Positions 15,590-23,664 of a DNA stretch of 41,114 nt are shown one piece after another; the stretch's first letter is position 1; each line of letters opens with the position of its first letter. Origin of the DNA: Candidatus Babelota bacterium (GTDB lineage Bacteria; Babelota; Babeliae; Babelales; Babelaceae); NCBI GenBank assembly GCA_003165355.1, contig PLTG01000065.1, positions 1-41,114 on the forward strand, read 5' to 3'. Position numbers and translations under genes: made by a program. The notes under the pieces were generated by a model. That model searched no databases. It worked only from the letters and a program-made list of their open reading frames with translations, and was not told where the DNA came from.

Positions 15590-15622
15590 AAAGAACCCGC
15601 TTTTTTACGGCGAGTTCTTTTT
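15590..15622. terminator. intrinsic terminator, copy 1
   Basis: AAAGAACCCGC pairs with GCGAGTTCTTT (one mismatch) around TTTTTTACG, followed by TT. A second copy of the whole surrounding 60 bases lies at 16450-16480. Confidence 0.75.
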
Positions 15623-15667
15623 GTAAATATCAGCTAACACATTTGTGAGAGCTTAATTTTTTGCTTT

Positions 15668-16069
15668 CTATAGTGTAAGATTTATAAGAATTTTAGCCGT
15701 CACTGTCGTAAAATATGCTGCCCAAAAAACAAGAAGATCTTTATTGTCTGTATTGTGCACTGCCAAAGCATCTTTGTCTACTTGGGCGATTGTTCCAAGT
15801 GTTAATGTGCCTGCGGCTAATCCCGGCACCATAGACATTGCTGCATCTAATATTTTTTCTCGTACCTTGTCGTTACCACCATTTACATCTTTAAGAAAAT
15901 TATAAGATGAGCTTGAAACAGATCCAGCAATTATTCCAGCGCCTACTAAGTAAGCGTAGTCTTTTTTGGTAAGCTTTGGAGCTTTTTCAGCCTCAGCGCT
16001 GGCGCTCATTGACAATGTAGATGTTACAAATGCGATAAGCATTATTTTTGAAAATAGATATTTTTGCAT
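15668..16069 (-). CDS. small secreted membrane-active or membrane protein, function unknown
   Basis: A 133-residue protein: signal peptide (cleavage near ASAEAE), then three hydrophobic stretches (YAYLVGAGIIAGSVSSSS, AMSMVPGLAAGTLTLGTIA, LLVFWAAYFTTVTAKILI) rich in Gly and Ala. The signal sequence resembles that of the gene 14993-15451, but the mature parts differ, so either they are distant paralogs or only the leader was shared. No known family recognised. Confidence 0.75.
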   Translation of the reverse strand: MQKYLFSKIMLIAFVTSTLSMSASAEAEKAPKLTKKDYAYLVGAGIIAGSVSSSSYNFLKDVNGGNDKVREKILDAAMSMVPGLAAGTLTLGTIAQVDKDALAVHNTDNKDLLVFWAAYFTTVTAKILINLTL

Positions 16070-16221
16070 ACTTTTCCTGTCTTTTAGGATTGTGTAATGA
16101 ATAAACTTTAAGAGTTTACCGGTTTTTCTAGAAAAATTAACTTTTAATCCAATTTAATAGCCATAAGTATGATACCCTCACGGCGGTTTTTACAGATAAA
16201 TCGATAAAAAATGGCCCAAAA

Positions 16222-16272
16222 GGGGGCGATTGGACAAGCTGCTGGGATGGGCTTTCGAATATAAAAATATAG
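16222..16272 (+). pseudogene. remnant of a second umuC 3' end
   Basis: In frame up to a TAG at 16270, the DNA reads GPKGGDWTSCWDGLSNIKI, matching the intact umuC terminus SPAYTTCWDELLSIKI. The frame has no start and nothing upstream resembles the rest of umuC. The following bases also copy the umuC downstream region. Confidence 0.8.
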
Positions 16273-16277
16273 TTTTT

Positions 16278-16406
16278 TTATATCTGGCTATCTTGTCTTT
16301 TAGGTATGAAGCTATTTGCCAGCTTATGCGCGACGATTGCTCCTAGTATTTGAGTGCAAGCTTCTGAAGCCTCTCGTTCGCGGTAAAATGGAGTGATGTT
16401 TGAGCG
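16278..16406 (-). pseudogene. C-terminal remnant of a copy of the 14993-15451 gene
   Basis: About 40 codons, NITPFYREREASEAC to IPKRQDSQI and stop, match the end of the intact protein (RITPFYREREASEAC to IPRKKNTQI). The upstream two thirds of the gene and its signal peptide are missing. The remnant sits tail to tail with the umuC remnant exactly as in the intact arrangement, so both come from one segmental duplication. Confidence 0.85.
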
Positions 16407-16449
16407 CGCTATGTGAAAACAACGGCTTGTTGGAATTGATCTTATTAGG

Positions 16450-16480
16450 AAAGAACCCGCTTTTTTACGGCGAGTTCTTT
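16450..16480. terminator. intrinsic terminator, copy 2
   Basis: Same stem as 15590-15620. The preceding bases (AATTGATCTTATT.GGAAAG) are also shared, marking the far end of the duplicated block. Confidence 0.7.
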
Positions 16481-16503
16481 GACTGTATTTTCAATTTTGC
16501 TTA

Positions 16504-17130
16504 TTAATTAATAAGATTGCCTATCTGCATTCTTGCACTCATCGGGATTGACTGTACTCTCGCTTCTTCGGGGTGAGTGGAGGTTGTTGTCGACTGCTCG
16601 CCCATTTCCGCGTGGCCCCTATATCGGCCCCTTCTTGAAGCATTCAGTTGCGCGTTGTTACGCGCGGCGTCAATGAAATCTTGCTTCTGCCACGTATCTA
16701 TAAGGAGCCTCTTGGAAGATGCGAAATACTTTGCTTCTTGAATTATATCATCTGTCAGGTCAGGATATTGTCTTCGTATTTGCTCATTGGATCGGCTAAT
16801 AGATCGCTTGATGTCTGCTGCTTTATCAGTTTTGGCTGAAGTAACTACTCTTTTTCTGGCATTCTTTTGTACATTGTTATGCGCAGCATCAATAAAATCT
16901 TGCTCCTGCCAGGTATCTATCGGAATCCGCCTACATAATGCATTTTGCTTTGCTTGATAAATGATTGTATCAGTAAGACCCGGAAATTCTTTTTTTATTT
17001 GATCATCGGTCCTGGTCTGAGTGGATAGTTTGGATCTGTCATAACGTATTTTTAAGCCAATCTTCCTGGCCTCTGACGCATACAAGCTGCCGCAGATAAT
17101 AAAAGATACGAAGAAATATTTTATATTCAT
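16504..17130 (-). CDS. secreted protein with two HTH-like repeats
   Basis: A 208-residue protein with a signal peptide (cleavage after LYASEA). Two copies of about 46 residues (41-86 and 113-158) share the pattern QIxxxxPxLTDxIIxxAK, a short basic stretch, then IDTWQxQDFIDAAxNN. The spacing of the hydrophobic positions and the I/L-P/D-T segment match the repeat unit of the proteins at 8467-9687 and 25636-26460, although direct identity is low. The basic linkers (NARKRVV, NASRRGRYRG) would suit nucleic acid contact. Monocistronic, leftward. Family link is inferred from pattern. Confidence 0.75.
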   Translation of the reverse strand: MNIKYFFVSFIICGSLYASEARKIGLKIRYDRSKLSTQTRTDDQIKKEFPGLTDTIIYQAKQNALCRRIPIDTWQEQDFIDAAHNNVQKNARKRVVTSAKTDKAADIKRSISRSNEQIRRQYPDLTDDIIQEAKYFASSKRLLIDTWQKQDFIDAARNNAQLNASRRGRYRGHAEMGEQSTTTSTHPEEARVQSIPMSARMQIGNLIN

Positions 17131-17304
17131 ATATGTCCCTTAACCCTATTTAATATTAATTATAGGATACTATTTTAACTCGTTATGGGTCAATAAAATA
17201 TTCAAATGAGTTAATTTTTTAATTTAATTTAAGGGTTATATTTATGATACACCAGGGTAATATTTGCAGATACTTGGGCGAAAAATACTGGGTGCGGAGG
17301 GCGA

Positions 17305-17334
17305 TTGGACAGAAATTGCTAGAAATTGTATATT
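17305..17334 (+). promoter_or_regulatory. promoter of typA with an overlapping inverted repeat
   Basis: TTGGAC (17305-17310), an 18-base spacer and TATATT (17329-17334). TAGAAATTG (17320-17328) and CAATTTCTA (17348-17356) form an inverted repeat flanking the -10 box. The typA start codon has no clear Shine-Dalgarno. Confidence 0.55.
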
Positions 17335-17385
17335 AAAGAATAAAGTGCAATTTCTAAAATCTTTTTTCCCTATTTTTGAGTACCT

Positions 17386-19185
17386 ATGACACAAAGAACA
17401 AGACCAAATATTCGTAATATAGCTATTATCGCGCACGTTGACCATGGTAAAACGACCCTGGTTGATAAACTTTTGCGCCAATCTGGAACCATCCAAAATG
17501 ATGCTTCTGATCGTGTTATGGACTCCAACGCCCTTGAAAAAGAGCGTGGTATTACTATTTTAGCTAAAAACACCGGTGTTAAGTATGAAGATTACTTCAT
17601 TAACATCGTAGACACCCCAGGCCACAGTGACTTTGGTGGTGAAGTTGAGCGTACTTTGCAGATGGTTGAGGGTTTCTTGCTCTTGGTCGATGCTGCTGAA
17701 GGCGTTTTGCCCGGTACTCGCTTTGTGCTTTATAAAGCTTTAGAGCTTAACTTAAAGCCTATTGTTCTTATCAATAAAATTGACCGTAAAGACGCTGATA
17801 TTGCAAACACAGAAAGATTAATTAATGATCTTTTCTTGGATCTTGCACGTAATGAAAATCAACTCGATTTCCCTATATTATACGGTTCATCACGTATGGG
17901 CTTTGTAACGGATAACCCAGAAAATCAGACATCGGACATGAAAATATTGTTCGATACGATTATCAAGACTATTCCTGAGCCAAAAGAAGAGGTTGATGGC
18001 CTTCAAATGTTGGTTACCAGCTTGGACCATTCAGACTTCTTAGGGCAAATTGCCATTGGCCGTGTGTTCAGCGGAAGTTTTTCTGTGGGTGAGCAGGTTA
18101 TTTTGTGTAAAGATGATGCTGTCAGCAGACCAACAAAAATTACAAAAATTTATAACTTCTTAGGGCTCCAGCGTACTGAAACGCAGCGCGCAGAATTTGG
18201 TGACATTATTGCAGTTACCGGTTTTACCGACCCAGTTACTATCGGTACTACGCTATGTAATGTCGGCAACCCACAGCCCCATTCATATGTTAAAATCGAT
18301 GAGCCTACTCTGTCTTTATATATGTCGGTCAACGACTCGCCATTTAATGGTAGAGAGGGTAAATTATTAACTTCTCGCCAAATTAAGGAGCGTCTTGATA
18401 AAGAATTAAAAACGAACGTTGCGCTTCGTGTTGACCCTACCGATTCTCCTGAGTCATTCAAGATTTCAGGACGCGGGCAGCTGCACCTTGGTATTCTTAT
18501 TGAAAACATGCGTCGTGAAGGCTTTGAGGTACAGATCTCTGCTCCTGAAGTTATTTATAAAAATATCGATGGCGTTAAATGCGAACCGATTGAATACTTG
18601 GTTGTTGATGTTATGCAAGAACACCAAGGGGTGATCATGGAATCTCTCGGCAAGAAAAAGGCTGAGATGAAGAACCTTGAGCTGTATGACAATGGTCGTG
18701 TACGTATCGAATTTGAAGTGCCATCACGTGGGTTACTTGGCTTTAGAGGTCAATTTTTAACTGATACACGTGGAACGGGTATTGCAACGTTTAGTTACTC
18801 TGGCTATCAACCATATAAAGGTGATATTGCTATGCGTACTAAAGGTGCTTTAGTCTCTATGGAAAATGGTCCTTCAACAGACTACGCGCTTAATATGATT
18901 CAAGAACGTGGCGTGCTGTTTATCAAATCTGGCGACCCTATTTACGAAGGCTTGATTATTGGTGAAAACAGCCGTGGCGATGATATGGACGTTAACCCAT
19001 GCAGACTTAAAAAGTTGACCAATATGCGTGCGTCTGGTTCTGATGATACGGTTAAAATTGAACCGCCTCGTAAAATGGAACTTGAAACATGTATGGAATG
19101 GATTATGCCTGACGAACTTATTGAGGTTACTCCGGCATCGGTTCGTCTACGCAAGAAAATTCTACGCGCGACATTACGTAAGTAG
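17386..19185 (+). CDS. typA: ribosome-associated translational GTPase TypA/BipA
   Basis: TypA is an EF-G-like GTPase that binds 70S ribosomes and assists 50S assembly and growth under stress. The 599-residue length is normal. The GTPase motifs are AHVDHGKT (16-23), DTPGH (76-80) and NKID (130-133); ERGITI marks switch I. The EF-G-like domains follow, with the TypA-specific C-terminal domain from about residue 480 ([31 protein letters not shown] in outline). The nearest gene upstream is divergent; a hairpin terminator at 19282 follows. Confidence 0.96.
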   Translation: MTQRTRPNIRNIAIIAHVDHGKTTLVDKLLRQSGTIQNDASDRVMDSNALEKERGITILAKNTGVKYEDYFINIVDTPGHSDFGGEVERTLQMVEGFLLLVDAAEGVLPGTRFVLYKALELNLKPIVLINKIDRKDADIANTERLINDLFLDLARNENQLDFPILYGSSRMGFVTDNPENQTSDMKILFDTIIKTIPEPKEEVDGLQMLVTSLDHSDFLGQIAIGRVFSGSFSVGEQVILCKDDAVSRPTKITKIYNFLGLQRTETQRAEFGDIIAVTGFTDPVTIGTTLCNVGNPQPHSYVKIDEPTLSLYMSVNDSPFNGREGKLLTSRQIKERLDKELKTNVALRVDPTDSPESFKISGRGQLHLGILIENMRREGFEVQISAPEVIYKNIDGVKCEPIEYLVVDVMQEHQGVIMESLGKKKAEMKNLELYDNGRVRIEFEVPSRGLLGFRGQFLTDTRGTGIATFSYSGYQPYKGDIAMRTKGALVSMENGPSTDYALNMIQERGVLFIKSGDPIYEGLIIGENSRGDDMDVNPCRLKKLTNMRASGSDDTVKIEPPRKMELETCMEWIMPDELIEVTPASVRLRKKILRATLRK

Positions 19186-19210
19186 TCGACGTTCATGGTG
19201 AGTGCCCGCG

Positions 19211-19249
19211 TCCTTCGATACATTTTTCTTGCGAAAAATACTCAGGATG
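19211..19249 (-). repeat. long REP-like hairpin, copy 2
   Basis: Read on the minus strand: CATCCTGAGT, stem ATTTTTC/GAAAAAT with loop GCAA, then GTATCGAAGG. The outer bases CCCGC and GCGGG (19205-19255) extend the stem. Flanks are identical to those of copy 1 (2620-2658), while two stem positions differ with compensating changes. Confidence 0.8.
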
Positions 19250-19281
19250 AGCGGGTGTATCGAACCATAATTATTAAATTT

Positions 19282-19305
19282 AAAAGGGGCTAAATGCCCC
19301 TTTTT
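19282..19305. terminator. intrinsic terminator after typA
   Basis: AAAAGGGGC and GCCCCTTTT around TAAAT, followed by T. Confidence 0.85.
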
Positions 19306-19360
19306 CGTGAGAATGGGTATTTAGAGCATATTGAAAACTTAAACAAGCCGATTACTCCCC

Positions 19361-19395
19361 AGCCGCTCGCCCTGAGCGAAGTCGAATGGGTACGA
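19361..19395 (+). repeat. left arm of the 35-bp inverted repeat
   Basis: Contains CGCTC-GCCCT-GAGCG followed by AAGTCGAATGG. An in-frame ATG of the nuclease frame (19386) falls within this arm. Confidence 0.95.
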
Positions 19396-19412
19396 CGGCA
19401 AAAAAAGAAAAT

Positions 19413-19694
19413 ATGAGCGATAATTGTTTTTATTTTTATATTTTGCAGTGTAATGATGATTCATATTATGTGGGTCATACTGATGATTTAGAAAAAAGAT
19501 TATCAGATCATCAAATGGGCAGGTTTGAAGGATATACTTCTACGCGACTACCTGTGAAATTAGTTTATTCAGAATCATTTGGTAGCAGGGATGAGGCTTG
19601 GGTTGCAGAGCAGAAGGTTAAAAAATGGACACGACGCAAAAAAGAAGTATTAATACGTTTGGGATTTTTAGGATTTAAAAAATTAAATACGTAA
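19413..19694 (+). CDS. small GIY-YIG endonuclease domain protein
   Basis: GIY-YIG nucleases cut DNA with a single metal ion and occur in homing enzymes, UvrC and Slx1. This 93-residue protein is one bare domain: FYFYILQC for the GIY strand, YYVGHTDDLEKRL for the YIG strand with catalytic Arg29, and WVAEQKVKKW with catalytic Glu66. It is of the short UPF0213/YhbQ type. The ATG at 19413 is chosen because the other in-frame ATG (19386) lies in the inverted repeat and would add a repeat-derived tail; the ribosome binding site is poor in both cases. The stop lies 4 bases before the right arm. Confidence 0.9.
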   Translation: MSDNCFYFYILQCNDDSYYVGHTDDLEKRLSDHQMGRFEGYTSTRLPVKLVYSESFGSRDEAWVAEQKVKKWTRRKKEVLIRLGFLGFKKLNT

Positions 19695-19698
19695 TCGC

Positions 19699-19733
19699 TC
19701 GTACCCATTCGACTTCGCTCAGGGCGAGCGGCT
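19699..19733 (-). repeat. right arm of the 35-bp inverted repeat
   Basis: Exact reverse complement of 19361-19395, beginning 4 bases after the nuclease stop codon. Confidence 0.95.
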
Positions 19734-19779
19734 ATTTAAAAATCAACAAAATTGAATTTACATTTTAGGGATAAAAATT

Positions 19780-20445
19780 ATGAAAAATTATTATTTAATA
19801 TTCTTGATGCTTTTAGCATCTACGCATGTCTTTGGTATGCAAAAAGATAGAAATATTCTTGGTCTTTTGCGTCAGCGTGAAGAGGGTAATTTTTTACGTG
19901 CAGAATTTGGTGATATTGAATCAGCATCTATGGTTGATAGATGGCTAAGCCATGATGATAAAGCGATAGAAGGTCTAACTGTGCTCTACAGGTGGAAACT
20001 CGACGGCATTTGCCAGCAGATCGCTCAGGTGATTGCATCAAGACCTTCTTCTCTTGGAAGGTTTTTTCATAAATTAAGCTCTTTTAAAAATGAGAAAATT
20101 ATAAAGGGAATGATATTTATGAAGTTCACTGAAGATTATGGGTATCAATATACTGAAGAAATTCTGAAACAAATGGTGAATGAGTATAATTTTGATGTAA
20201 ATTTTATTGACCAAAATATTTCTTTAGTCCATTGGCGGCAAACACCTTTGCATGGAGCGATTAGCCGGTGGGATGTTACATTTACCCAGAAATTACTAGA
20301 ATGGGGCGCTGACCCATTTGTGAAAGATACTGAGGGGCGTACACCGTATGAAAACATGGTTCATAGAAAAGTGAATTTTGAAGACGCCACAATAAAACAG
20401 CTGATAAATCTTTTGAACAGTGCCTGTTTGCCTAAGGAAATTTAG
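19780..20445 (+). CDS. secreted ankyrin-repeat protein
   Basis: A 221-residue protein with a signal peptide (cleavage near residue 19, VFG). Residues 153-190 form ankyrin repeats: RQTPLHGAISRW, then LLEWGADPFVKDTEGRTPYE. A degenerate repeat may precede them at 120-152. Ankyrin repeats bind proteins and are common in exported proteins of intracellular bacteria. The first half is not recognised. It is followed after one base by truA, whose ribosome binding site lies in its last codons. Confidence 0.8.
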   Translation: MKNYYLIFLMLLASTHVFGMQKDRNILGLLRQREEGNFLRAEFGDIESASMVDRWLSHDDKAIEGLTVLYRWKLDGICQQIAQVIASRPSSLGRFFHKLSSFKNEKIIKGMIFMKFTEDYGYQYTEEILKQMVNEYNFDVNFIDQNISLVHWRQTPLHGAISRWDVTFTQKLLEWGADPFVKDTEGRTPYENMVHRKVNFEDATIKQLINLLNSACLPKEI

Positions 20446-20446
20446 G

Positions 20447-21208
20447 GTGTTTTATTATAAACTTGTTATCGCTTATGACGGTTATGATTATCACGGGTGG
20501 CAGTGGCAGCCGAATGATATCACCGTCGCAGGGCAGCTTGAAAAATCATTCTCTAAGGTGTTTGGGAAAAAGCTCTTATCGCTCGTAGGCGCTTCGCGCA
20601 CAGACGCTGGAGTGCATGCATGGGGACAGGTTGCCCGATTAAAGATCGATTTTGTTATCGATGCAGACAAACTCAAGAAGGCATGGCAGGGGGCGTTGCC
20701 TGCAACTATCATGCTGCGGGAAGTAACGCAGATGGCTGGCGATTTTGATCTGCAAGAGGGCGTGGTTTCAAAAACCTATGATTATTATATAAGTACTTCT
20801 CGAATGGTGCCCTTTTTGGCCCGTTACTGCATAGCCTATTACCCGAGCTTTGATATGCAGTTGCTGCAAAAAAATTTGAATGTCTTTCTGGGTACGCATG
20901 ATTTTAGGTCATTCTGCACAGGAGATGATAAAGAATGTACTGTTCGTACCATCGATTCTATTTCAGTCTCTTATTTAAAGCGTTATACTTTATATCGTGT
21001 GCGCGTGAAAGGCCCCGGCTTTTTGCGTTATATGGTCAGACGCGTTATAGGTGCAAGCTTGCAAACCATGAGCATGCAACTGGATAATGAGCTTGCTGAT
21101 GCGGTTGCTGTTTTACATGCAGTCTTGCAGGAGAAAGACCCGCATCAAAACTTAAAGACGGCGCCGGCGCATGCGCTCATGTTACGCTCTATTGAATATA
21201 GGAAATAG
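20447..21208 (+). CDS. truA: tRNA pseudouridine(38-40) synthase TruA
   Basis: TruA converts uridines 38-40 of the tRNA anticodon stem-loop to pseudouridine. With the GTG at 20447 the protein has 253 residues, the family norm, and starts VFYYKLVIAYDGYDYHGWQ as usual. The AAGGAA at 20434-20439 sits 7 bases before this GTG, which decides against another GTG at 20420 inside the ankyrin gene. The catalytic aspartate is Asp53 in GASRTDAGVHA. Other motifs: FRSFCT and GFLRYMVRRVIGA. Confidence 0.93.
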   Translation: MFYYKLVIAYDGYDYHGWQWQPNDITVAGQLEKSFSKVFGKKLLSLVGASRTDAGVHAWGQVARLKIDFVIDADKLKKAWQGALPATIMLREVTQMAGDFDLQEGVVSKTYDYYISTSRMVPFLARYCIAYYPSFDMQLLQKNLNVFLGTHDFRSFCTGDDKECTVRTIDSISVSYLKRYTLYRVRVKGPGFLRYMVRRVIGASLQTMSMQLDNELADAVAVLHAVLQEKDPHQNLKTAPAHALMLRSIEYRK

Positions 21209-21212
21209 AATT

Positions 21213-21746
21213 ATGATATCTTTCAGAAAAATTACTCTTGTTGTTACGCTTATTTTTATGCTTGGTGGCTGCGGCACATCCAAACGTGATAAAGAGGGCA
21301 TTTACCCTTACGATGCTGCGCTCGATAGAGATTATATTCTTCAGGAGACTGAAAAGGCTAAATTTTGGTTGATTGCGGATGAATCGATTGGATACAATCA
21401 GGCCGAAACGCTTGATACGGGGTGCCACTGTTTTGTTAAAGAGCCCGTTCATTTTTTTGTGTACTATAAAGACAGTAGGCCTGTTGGCTTTATCTCATAT
21501 TATTTCGATTCTGCACTCTTTGGCAAAATTCAATTCGTTTTTGTTGATGAACAGTATCGTCGCCAGGGGATAGCTGAGAAAATGATTATGTATGCTCTTA
21601 ATCGCATGCGGCAGGAGGGGGCAATTTCTATTGAAATATGTACTCGTCTTATCAATAGTGGTGCGCGTACTCTGTACGAAAAATTAGGATTCAAATATCT
21701 TCATGATAACGGCAAATATATTTATCTAGAATATTCTTTCAAATAA
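21213..21746 (+). CDS. predicted lipoprotein with GNAT acetyltransferase domain
   Basis: With the ATG at 21213 (ribosome binding site AGGAAATAG) the 177-residue protein begins with a short basic tail, a hydrophobic stretch and the lipobox LGGC (Cys20), so it should be lipid-anchored outside the cytoplasm. Residues 80-175 are a GNAT fold: FFVYYKDSRPVGFISYYF, then the acetyl-CoA motif FVDEQYRRQGIAEKMI and the C-terminal NSGARTLYEKLGFKYL. Acetyl-CoA is not normally present outside the inner membrane, which makes the combination odd. It follows truA by 4 bases. Confidence 0.85.
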   Translation: MISFRKITLVVTLIFMLGGCGTSKRDKEGIYPYDAALDRDYILQETEKAKFWLIADESIGYNQAETLDTGCHCFVKEPVHFFVYYKDSRPVGFISYYFDSALFGKIQFVFVDEQYRRQGIAEKMIMYALNRMRQEGAISIEICTRLINSGARTLYEKLGFKYLHDNGKYIYLEYSFK

Positions 21747-21753
21747 GGGTTTT

Positions 21754-22113
21754 ATGCAACGCGTATTTTTTTTGAGTTTACTTTTTGCAAGTATCTCACT
21801 TTCAGCAGGAACTTTTTCTGAGCCATCGAAAGTTGAGCTTTCAGAAGCTATCGTAAAAAAATTAAAAAAATTTCATGAATCTTCTCACGAAGTTGATATA
21901 TCAAAATTGAAACAGAAGGGAAGATGCTTTTTTGCACGGGCGGATACGAATTCTCACACCTCTTTTTTTTCATTCGAGCTGGATGATAACACAAAACAAC
22001 TTTCTGTGCCTCAAGAAGAGGGCAATCCCGCAAGTTGGCATTATTTTGATATTCCAGAGCATGTCACTTTAATTTTGCTTGGTAAGACTATTTATGAAAA
22101 TTCGGGTAAGTAA
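21754..22113 (+). CDS. small secreted protein, function unknown
   Basis: A 119-residue protein with a signal peptide (MQRVFFLSLLFASISLSAG). The mature part is lysine-rich, then beta-rich (CFFARADTNSHTSFFSFELDD). No family recognised. It starts 7 bases after the GNAT lipoprotein and its 3' end overlaps the convergent gpmI by 26 bases. Confidence 0.7.
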   Translation: MQRVFFLSLLFASISLSAGTFSEPSKVELSEAIVKKLKKFHESSHEVDISKLKQKGRCFFARADTNSHTSFFSFELDDNTKQLSVPQEEGNPASWHYFDIPEHVTLILLGKTIYENSGK

Positions 22114-23584
22114 AGATACCAAATGCGCCCTGCGGGCCGCGCGCTAAGGGGATTTTGCGACAAAAAGAATTTTTTATAATAACATCTTTCACATCAGCGA
22201 GTGTCTGCATGCCGCTTAATATCTTTTTATCACAGGGCGGTTCGCTTACTACCAAAAAGTAGACAGGGTTAGTAGTATGCGCCGGATTGTGATGACTTTT
22301 GTCTTCAGCGTTGCCATGATCACCCGTGATATATAACGTGCCGCCAAGGGGCATAAAGAGATCGCATAATTGTTTTAATTGATGGTCCAAGATTGAAACG
22401 GCAGCGCGTGTTGCCGATAGGTCCCCAGAATGGCCAACCATATCAGCGTTAGCATAATTTACTAAATAGAACTCTGCCGTATTATTGGTTACTGCGTGTG
22501 TAAGCGCGCGGGTTATTTCAGGGGCTTTCATGGCCGGTGATTCAACAAAATTTATTGGGTTGTCTGACGGTATAATCACTCGTGTTTCATCGGGACGGAT
22601 CGCTTCACGCCCGCCATTAAAAAAATAGGTAACGTGGGCATATTTCTCTGACTCTGCGATAGTAAAAAGTGGTATCTTGTGTTGCTCTAAATAATCGCCT
22701 AGGGTATTGTCTGCATGCGGCGTTTTGCAGATAGTTTGCGCATTCGGGTCGTTATCATAATTTATCCCCGTAACAATAAAAGAGAGGTCGTGAGTGTTTT
22801 TTAAAGATTCATAAATTTCTCTATCACGATCCGCACGAATATTTACAAAAACAATACCATCGCCAGGTTTTATAGAAGCGCGTGTGCTTAATTGTGTTGG
22901 CGGAATAGTTTCGTCATAAAAACCCTGTTTATAATAGGTTTCAAGCGCATTCTGCCATGTTTGTTCCGGTTGATTAAGATCGTTAACGAGCACGGAATAC
23001 CCATGCTGGAGCCGCTCTTTGTCTTGGTTGCGATCCATCGCGTAGATGCGGCCTTGAATAGTTACAACAGGAGCGTCTATTTTTTCTAGAAATTGTGGGG
23101 CGCTTTTTTGTGGCACGTCTCTGCCATCAAGAATAGCATGCACGTTGATAGAGGTGATGCCGTACCGACGCGCGCAGGCAATAATAGCCGTGGTGAACTC
23201 GAGCTTGCTATGCGCGCCGCCATCAGACATCAGTCCCAGAATATGTAATGTTTTGCCACTTTGAGCGAGCATCGTGAAATTTTTTTTAATGACTGCTAAT
23301 GAGCAGAGCTTGTGTTCATGTATAAGCCGGCTAAATTCTGTGAGTGGTTGCTCGATAGCGCGTCCAGACCCCAGGGTAAAGTGGCCTACAGCTGAATTTC
23401 CCGGTGTGCCAGGCGGCAGACCAACAGCGGTGCCCGAGGCTGCCAGAGTTGTCCAAGGGTAACGTGCAAGCAGTGAAAAAAAGAAGGGCATAGTTTGGGG
23501 CGTAATTGGGCTACCGCTGCCTGGATCGGAATAGCCAAAACCATCGAGAATGATGAGTCCAATGGGCTTTTTTGGGGTTTTCAT
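22088..23584 (-). CDS. gpmI: 2,3-bisphosphoglycerate-independent phosphoglycerate mutase
   Basis: GpmI interconverts 3- and 2-phosphoglycerate in glycolysis using two metal ions (Mn). The 498-residue length is typical. Visible are the metal-binding start LIILDGFGYSD (Asp14), the catalytic Ser64 in GNSAVGH, GGAHSKLEF, RDVP, NIRADRDRE, YANADMVGHSGD and GDHGNAE. Two normally invariant places differ: the usual GNSEVGH is GNSAVGH, and the NAI/TP segment near the start is GSPITPQTMP. The C-terminal 20 residues are unlike the usual end. These changes are shared drift or a lineage trait; the metal and phosphate ligands look intact. Confidence 0.93.
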   Translation of the reverse strand: MKTPKKPIGLIILDGFGYSDPGSGSPITPQTMPFFFSLLARYPWTTLAASGTAVGLPPGTPGNSAVGHFTLGSGRAIEQPLTEFSRLIHEHKLCSLAVIKKNFTMLAQSGKTLHILGLMSDGGAHSKLEFTTAIIACARRYGITSINVHAILDGRDVPQKSAPQFLEKIDAPVVTIQGRIYAMDRNQDKERLQHGYSVLVNDLNQPEQTWQNALETYYKQGFYDETIPPTQLSTRASIKPGDGIVFVNIRADRDREIYESLKNTHDLSFIVTGINYDNDPNAQTICKTPHADNTLGDYLEQHKIPLFTIAESEKYAHVTYFFNGGREAIRPDETRVIIPSDNPINFVESPAMKAPEITRALTHAVTNNTAEFYLVNYANADMVGHSGDLSATRAAVSILDHQLKQLCDLFMPLGGTLYITGDHGNAEDKSHHNPAHTTNPVYFLVVSEPPCDKKILSGMQTLADVKDVIIKNSFCRKIPLARGPQGAFGIFTYPNFHK

Positions 23585-23664
23585 GGCAATGCCACCTCAA
23601 TTATGTTAAACTTTCAATGTTATTACTGTATATGTTCTGTCTTACAGTGTAGAAAGATTTCTCA

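Larger units (their letters stand above)
19361..19733. mobile_element. GIY-YIG cassette bounded by a perfect 35-bp inverted repeat
   Basis: The left arm (19361-19395, starting AGCCGCTCGC and ending GGGTACGA) and the right arm (19699-19733) are exact reverse complements. Each arm contains its own hairpin CGCTC/GAGCG with a 5-base loop. The only gene inside encodes a GIY-YIG nuclease. The arms resemble solitary REP-like elements at 2825-2855. No target-site duplication is seen at the edges. The plan resembles REP-associated transposase (RAYT) loci, but with a GIY-YIG enzyme in place of the Y1 transposase. Mobility is inferred. Confidence 0.7.

Noticed and set aside
19256-19412. tRNA gene near the GIY-YIG cassette as an insertion target
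   Set aside because: A TTCGAAC/TCGAACC-like word occurs but no acceptor stem or anticodon arm can be folded; no tRNA was found anywhere in the window.
19386-19412. Upstream ATG as start of the GIY-YIG gene
   Set aside because: It lies inside the left arm of the inverted repeat and adds nine residues unrelated to the family; the ATG at 19413 fits the domain start.
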